Positions 21,534 through 21,615 of a stretch of DNA of 21,615 nt are shown in pieces (the stretch's first letter is position 1; each line of letters begins with the position of its first letter). Origin of the DNA: an uncultured Muribaculaceae bacterium. GTDB taxonomy: Bacteria; Bacteroidota; Bacteroidia; Bacteroidales; Muribaculaceae. The stretch lies in contig CAJTYC010000039.1 of the NCBI GenBank assembly GCA_910584185.1, forward strand, positions 1-21,615. The letters run 5' to 3'. A program made the translations under genes and the position numbers. The notes beneath the pieces are model-generated. The model saw only the letters and a list, made by a program, of their open reading frames with translations, had not been told where the DNA came from and searched no databases.

Positions 21534-21577
21534 TTGTGTATATTCCTGATTTTTACTATCTTTGTGTAGTAAAAATC
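21534..21577 (+). promoter_or_regulatory. Internal IS66 promoter inside an 11-bp inverted repeat
   Basis: TTG at 21534-21536, a 20-base spacer and TATCTTTG at 21557-21564 make a good Bacteroidota promoter. GATTTTTACTA (21548-21558) and TAGTAAAAATC (21567-21577) form a perfect 11-bp inverted repeat around the -7 box and likely start site. It would drive the ORF at 21586, with a leader of about 16 bases. Confidence 0.55.
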
Positions 21578-21585
21578 AAAAGGTT

Positions 21586-21615
21586 ATGACGACTGAACAG
21601 ACACTTCAACTGGCG
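21586..21615 (+). CDS. Third IS66 ORF, probable TnpC transposase, 5' end only
   Basis: Ten codons (MTTEQTLQLA) are visible before the window ends. Position after tnpB suggests the DDE transposase TnpC, but the sequence seen is too short to prove it. The gap of about 100 bases after tnpB and the separate promoter are unusual for a compact IS66. Confidence 0.45.
   Translation, partial: MTTEQTLQLA

Larger units (their letters stand above)
20708..21615 (+). mobile_element. IS66-family insertion sequence, left part
   Basis: tnpA and tnpB of the IS66 type are followed by the first codons of a third ORF at the window end. The left end may lie at GTAAGCAC (20708-20715), since IS66 elements typically start GTAAG; the partner repeat is outside the window. 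Target duplication cannot be checked. Confidence 0.75.

Overview
The window reads as a chromosomal segment of a gut-type Bacteroidota, order Bacteroidales (inference; a Muribaculaceae- or Prevotella-like host would fit). The signs are repeated TAnnTTTG -7 promoter boxes, weak ribosome binding sites, large secreted beta-sandwich proteins with type IX secretion-like C-terminal tails, an AAA_14/DUF4143 ATPase behind short tandem repeats, and an IS66-family element of the Bacteroidetes kind. No database search was possible; family names come from motifs read by eye.

Region 1 (1-2237) is the 3' end of a tRNA-Ser gene followed by a 2.2-kb islet. A 13-base piece of the tRNA 3' end (39-51) recurs at 2225-2237. 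Inside these repeats sit paired TGCTACA motifs spaced 11 bp apart at both ends, which look like integrase arm sites. The only genes are an overlapping hipB-like antitoxin and hipA-like kinase toxin, with an operator-like inverted repeat over their promoter. No integrase lies in the islet, so it looks like an element mobilised in trans.

Region 2 (2238-4224) starts with what looks like the old tRNA terminator, a second set of 11-bp-spaced repeats and a 50-codon remnant of a tyrosine recombinase. This suggests an older, decayed element at the same tRNA. A doubtful small minus-strand ORF, a cluster of mini-hairpins, three exact-period 32-bp repeats and an AAA ATPase gene follow. The region is visibly AT-richer than what comes next.

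Region 3 (4225-20673) is a surface-protein locus. Five large proteins (1565, 1125, 600, 1122 and 819 aa) each have a signal peptide and end in a KG(I/L)Y-type beta-strand tail. They are built from jelly-roll (choice-of-anchor J / cleaved adhesin-like), ASH/choice-of-anchor D, fibronectin III, carboxypeptidase-regulatory-like and Omp28-like modules. The first has its own promoter and terminator. The other four appear to form one operon with a promoter at 9289, intercistronic hairpins after the second and fourth proteins, and a strong terminator at 20636. Proteins two and four are close paralogues on either side of an Omp28-like protein that has lost its CxxC pair. Adhesion or binding of host or glycan ligands is the likely theme, but no ligand can be read from sequence.

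Region 4 (20708-21615) is the left part of an IS66-family insertion sequence: tnpA, tnpB, and the first ten codons of a third ORF behind its own promoter, which is embedded in an 11-bp inverted repeat. The element runs off the window.
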